Made by a program: the position numbers and the translations under genes. The notes under the pieces were generated by a model. It saw only the letters and a list, made by a program, of their open reading frames with translations, ran no database searches and was not told where the DNA came from. Positions 60,101-64,000 of a stretch of DNA of 64,000 nucleotides are shown here, one piece after another; the first letter of the stretch is position 1, and every line of letters begins with the position of its first letter. The DNA comes from Opisthorchis felineus (taxonomy: Eukaryota; Platyhelminthes; Trematoda; Opisthorchiida; Opisthorchiidae): the NCBI GenBank assembly GCA_004794785.1, contig SJOL01004448.1, positions 24,325-88,324 on the forward strand. Direction: 5' to 3'.

Positions 60101-63100
60101 CGAAAGGCCATTAAAGAACATGAATTGTGCTTAATGAGATTCCATATACAACATATCACCGCTGATCCGTTGGTGACTAGTTATTGGCTCAGTAGTAGGT
60201 GGCTTGTCCGGCAACTTGAATCAACGTAACTCCAGCAAATTTTGAAAACATGAGCTTATGGTTTGTATTGCATCCCAGAGAGACGTAAATGGTGGACCTA
60301 CTAGATTGCGGGCAATCAGTCCATTCATCTAATCGGATGAACTGACTCCTCACTGACGCCAAGATATTCAGCATAGGATGGTTTTATTTTATTCGAATTT
60401 AGTTGGTGCTGATATAACTGTGATAAAGTACGGTATTTATTGGTGATCCTTTTCTTCTCTTGACGGCAACAACATCGCTGAAAGGGAAACTGGACTTGCT
60501 AGCCTTGTGAGGATAGCCTTACCATGTAGTATAGTTGTTGGTAACTGCTCAATGATCGGTCATGCTATTGAGCCGGTGGCTAAAAATGTCAAATTCACTA
60601 CGAACAGCTGAGCAAATCTGCATTGTTATAAAGAGGGACTGTTTGCTGTCTCCTGCTTGTCTAGGATCATAAACAGTGGACATCTTGAGAATCTGTCCGA
60701 TCTTCACTTCTGAGTATTTCGGCGTCTACTGAATTCGTCTTGGGATGAGATTGCGACTAAGCGTACAAAAAGGGCGTTTTTAGTGATATTCACCCAATCA
60801 GCAGTCATTGTAAATCCACTTAAATATACAGAGGGTAGGTGGGCACTTGATTTTGTTCTGTTCGCAGTGTGAACGTGTCCGTGTGTAAGAAATCTGCCAT
60901 TACTCACACAAATATAGTAGGCTGAAGCATACTTGCATTCAAAGCCTATGTAACCGCATAATTAAGATGTGGGTAACATTGGCACAGTTCTCCACTCGCC
61001 GAGACTAGTCTTTGGAGGAAAACTCCTGATGTAATACTTCAAAGTCTGTTATTATAACAGTATTTTTTGTCCCAGAATAGGACATTGGGAAACAAACACG
61101 TTTGTTTAAACTCAGTTTAAAACTTTCTGCACCTTGAAAAGGGATTATCCGCGAAGAGATATGAGAAGGTAAAAATATCCAATGAAAATTCAATGAAAAT
61201 CCAATCATTCGGTGAAAATGTTCCATGAAATCGGGTAAGATCTTAACCGTCGGAGTTGTCGAGGAGGTCGTCCTCTTAATTCATTTCTGACAGAACCACG
61301 GTCCAAAGTAAAGCGATCAGGAGAGAAGAAGTGCTGTTTACTGGTAGCTGATTAGGTAGCTGTTGAGCTGTCCCTTGACCTTGACAGTTAGCTTGGAAAC
61401 GTTCCATCACCTGCTCAGAAAACACCACCAATGGGGAATACCGCATCCGCGTGTGTTTGGGTTTGTATAGCTTTCAACAACTGTGACTGTGGCCGCCTTA
61501 CTTGAACTCATCCCTCTCTGTATTCCACTGACCGGTTTCGAAGTGCATAGCGCTCTTTGTACACTGTTATACGGCTGGGGGATATCCTGGCTTTTAGATG
61601 TGCAGGAACTCATAACGGCTTTAAAATGGTTTTACAATGTTGTCATAGTGAAATTGAGTGACATCAGATAATGGGGTTTGTGAACCATCCGCACAAACAT
61701 CCAGTCATAGTCATAGTTCCGGCCAGCAGCACGTATATTTCCACACGTGCACTAATGATTGGCACACAACCACTGACGATCCACTGCGCTCCACCTATTA
61801 CTGGCACGCTGCTGATTTCCCCTCGATGATGATAAAACGCTTACAGTTCATTTGTCTAGCTCTGGGAACACACAAATGACCTTCCATTCCCCATTTGCTA
61901 CTGAAATTTTGCTTAATGACACAATCTCTGTCACGAACCCTAGAGAACACAGACCACAAAATCAACTGAAATGTTTGTAAGGCCTGGAAAATCTTGGTGT
62001 TCAAAAATGTAGACAGCCAGAAAGTAATCGACTTGGGAACCAAGTGAAAGACGGGAAGAGTTAATCTGCATTCCGGTTGAACCATCGGGAAAGTAATTTG
62101 GGTTGACAGAAAATGAATGCATGTCAGAATCACATGCACTCCACCAGAAGGATACGTTGCCTAAAATCAAACTAAGGAAATAATGATGAAAGAACCTTGC
62201 CGATGACATCACCTGAGTTTAGTAGATTACTGATCACTGAAAGCAACCAACGTAAGTCTGCTGCCAGACTGATCGCCACGAAATTAGTCTTTGCTGTTAT
62301 CTGCGTTACTGTTAGGAATTTTTGAAGCACATTTTGGCGACACACCATGAGTTGCATGTTTGTCACTGCAGGGGCGCTTACGGGCTGCTTACAAAAATAG
62401 GTGTTGTGTGAATTGCATTAATTAGAACTTGGATAAGGGGTAAGATTAAGCCTTATGAACACCTTGGTTTTTGCTGAAGGTTTCGACCGCCACGGCTGAT
62501 CTTCCTCTGAAGCATAAAGAACAAATCATACCATAAAAATGCCGGTCTGTCGTCATCTTAGTCAGTGGCATCCATCGTGTGAGCTTCGGGTGGGTAGACG
62601 CGTGATCCTTTGATCAAGCATAAAGTCCAAACTTTGTTACTGCGTCTAAATTAACGAGAAGATTCGCAGTCTGTGGCCCTAAGGAAAGAAGGATTGCAGA
62701 TTTTCACGGAAAATAACAGTTGTTTTACATCTCGAAATGCAAGTACACTCGAAGTGTTAGAATTCTAGGTGACGTCGGGGCGGCACATTTTTGAACAGTG
62801 ATATATGTCACAAAATCGGACAACTTCCTCATCATGCAAACGTTCTGTCCTCAGTCAAAGGTAACGATACTTCATTTACTCGTGTGTGCTAGGTTACCCA
62901 CGAGGTCCGATTTAACTTATAATGCTGTATTCCCCGTTTGCCAGCAGAGTTCGCTCAACTACTCATATCGTAGCAGTTTTGAGCGATAGGTTGGGCAGTT
63001 TGAAAATATGACTAGGAATGCACAGTATTTAAAATAAAATGAGGAAAATGCAAGCAAGGGCCTCTCTAGCCATAACGTGAGCAAAATGAGGGCCTATATA

Positions 63101-64000
63101 ACTAATAATAAGCCATTCATTCATTCATTCAGCTATCCAAGTATGTTGTGTTCGGTTGCAAAAGGTTTTTTCCGCAAAGGTTACCGTCATGAATGAATAA
63201 CAGAACCTTATTGAATACGATGACGCGGACAGATTAGTGGGATTGAATTATTGTTTTTTCTGGCATATTGTAGGTAAGGACTGATTTGAGATTGTCATAT
63301 CTGCAAAGAAAACGAGCCATTAGCGCGTCTCGTCCCAATGGAGTCATCTGGGGAGACGATAGTTGCTAGTGAGACTGCATCAAAGACTATGAAAATTGAT
63401 GGCCAACCTTCGGTCGCGACTATTGGGTGAGCGAATATGACTCTGTGGAGTACAAGCTCCTGCAGTATACGAAGTAAACGTCTACAGTATACTGCTGAAA
63501 TAAACTGATCAAGCCCGGGGGGAAATAAGCTGTCAAGATTTGCTCATATGAATTACACATACGCAAATGATCATGTTAGATAGCGTTTTGCATGGTTTAA
63601 AAACCAGGTCATCTAAACATGAGTGGCGAATAGCTTGCGGATAGATATGTACTAAGAAAAATACGCTGTACTAGGTATCATGAGCAAATAACAAAGAACA
63701 ATAACCATCTATGGTTTACACAAGAAAATTTAATCATAAGGAAAGAGGGTGGCAATTCTTGAGTATAAGTTTCTGACTGTCCGTTGGTTAACTAGTTTCG
63801 AATCAGGTAATAATCAACATAAAAATAAACTCTCAATGAAGTGAGCAATACCTTGTCTGACTGGATAATGGGTCGGCTTGTCCCATCATTATTAAAGTAA
63901 ATAATACACTTTGGAGCCAAGAACATTGTTGTATAGACTGTGTATTGCCTCATAATCACAAATGTTGAATGGTATTAACGGTTAGTCATCACAACGCGAT
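57113..64000. other. No recognised gene
   Basis: The longest frames (58231-58557 plus, 109 codons; 61798-62139 minus, 113 codons) show no domain and no clear splice context. No retroelement motif was recognised. This may be intron, 3' flank or intergenic. Confidence 0.4.

Overview
The window reads as invertebrate nuclear DNA, most likely from a digenean flatworm with a large, repeat-rich genome (a fasciolid or paragonimid fluke is my guess). The reasons are moderate A+T content, no dense bacterial coding, short open frames bounded by eukaryotic splice sites, kilobase introns, a BEL/Pao retrotransposon, several Penelope-like elements carrying GIY-YIG endonucleases, and RTE-like LINE fragments. 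No database search was possible, so the organism call is inference.

The host signal is on the + strand from about 3.5 kb to 57 kb. Its core is two pairs of homologous exons. Pair 1 is 13242-13357 plus 16575-16821; pair 2 is 37784-37899 plus 42548-42788. In both pairs the first exon (here 'A') is exactly 116 nt and runs from phase 1 to phase 0. The second ('B') runs from phase 0 to phase 1. Each A+B unit is therefore a symmetrical 1-1 module of the kind that can be duplicated in tandem. The encoded unit has an F/Y-x-x-x-G start, a Trp, an 'I/L-C' end to A, then 'L-R-Y', a Cys and a hydrophobic strand 'L-H-M-R-L-P-L' in B. I read this as a divergent SEA-like extracellular domain, without being certain. 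More open exons with compatible phases and partial likeness lie at 17.3, 22.6, 25.9, 31.8, 33.0, 35.4-35.7, 37.1, 45.5, 48.1, 51.6, 55.1 and 56.9 kb. The simplest picture is one very large gene, or a tandem cluster, encoding a multi-module surface or matrix protein, with some B units split in two and others in one exon. Its 5' and 3' ends are not securely identified. Exons outside the two core pairs are candidates only.

Mobile DNA: a decayed, internally deleted BEL/Pao element on the - strand fills 1-2165 and runs off the left edge. Penelope-like fragments lie at 9245-9690 (-), 27640-28960 (+) and 38760-39600 (-). LINE reverse-transcriptase fragments lie at 15500-15665 (+) and 53690-54330 (+). 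A tRNA-derived SINE-like unit sits at 25310-25480 (-). An unclassified dispersed repeat occurs three times in the same orientation (3.3, 12.2 and 21.5 kb), and a second short repeat is shared by 43.3 and 52.7 kb. Simple repeats include a roughly 600-bp CTAT array at 6551-7148 and TA tracts near 19.15 and 19.67 kb, close to the arms of an imperfect inverted repeat. From 57.1 kb to the right edge I see no convincing gene.
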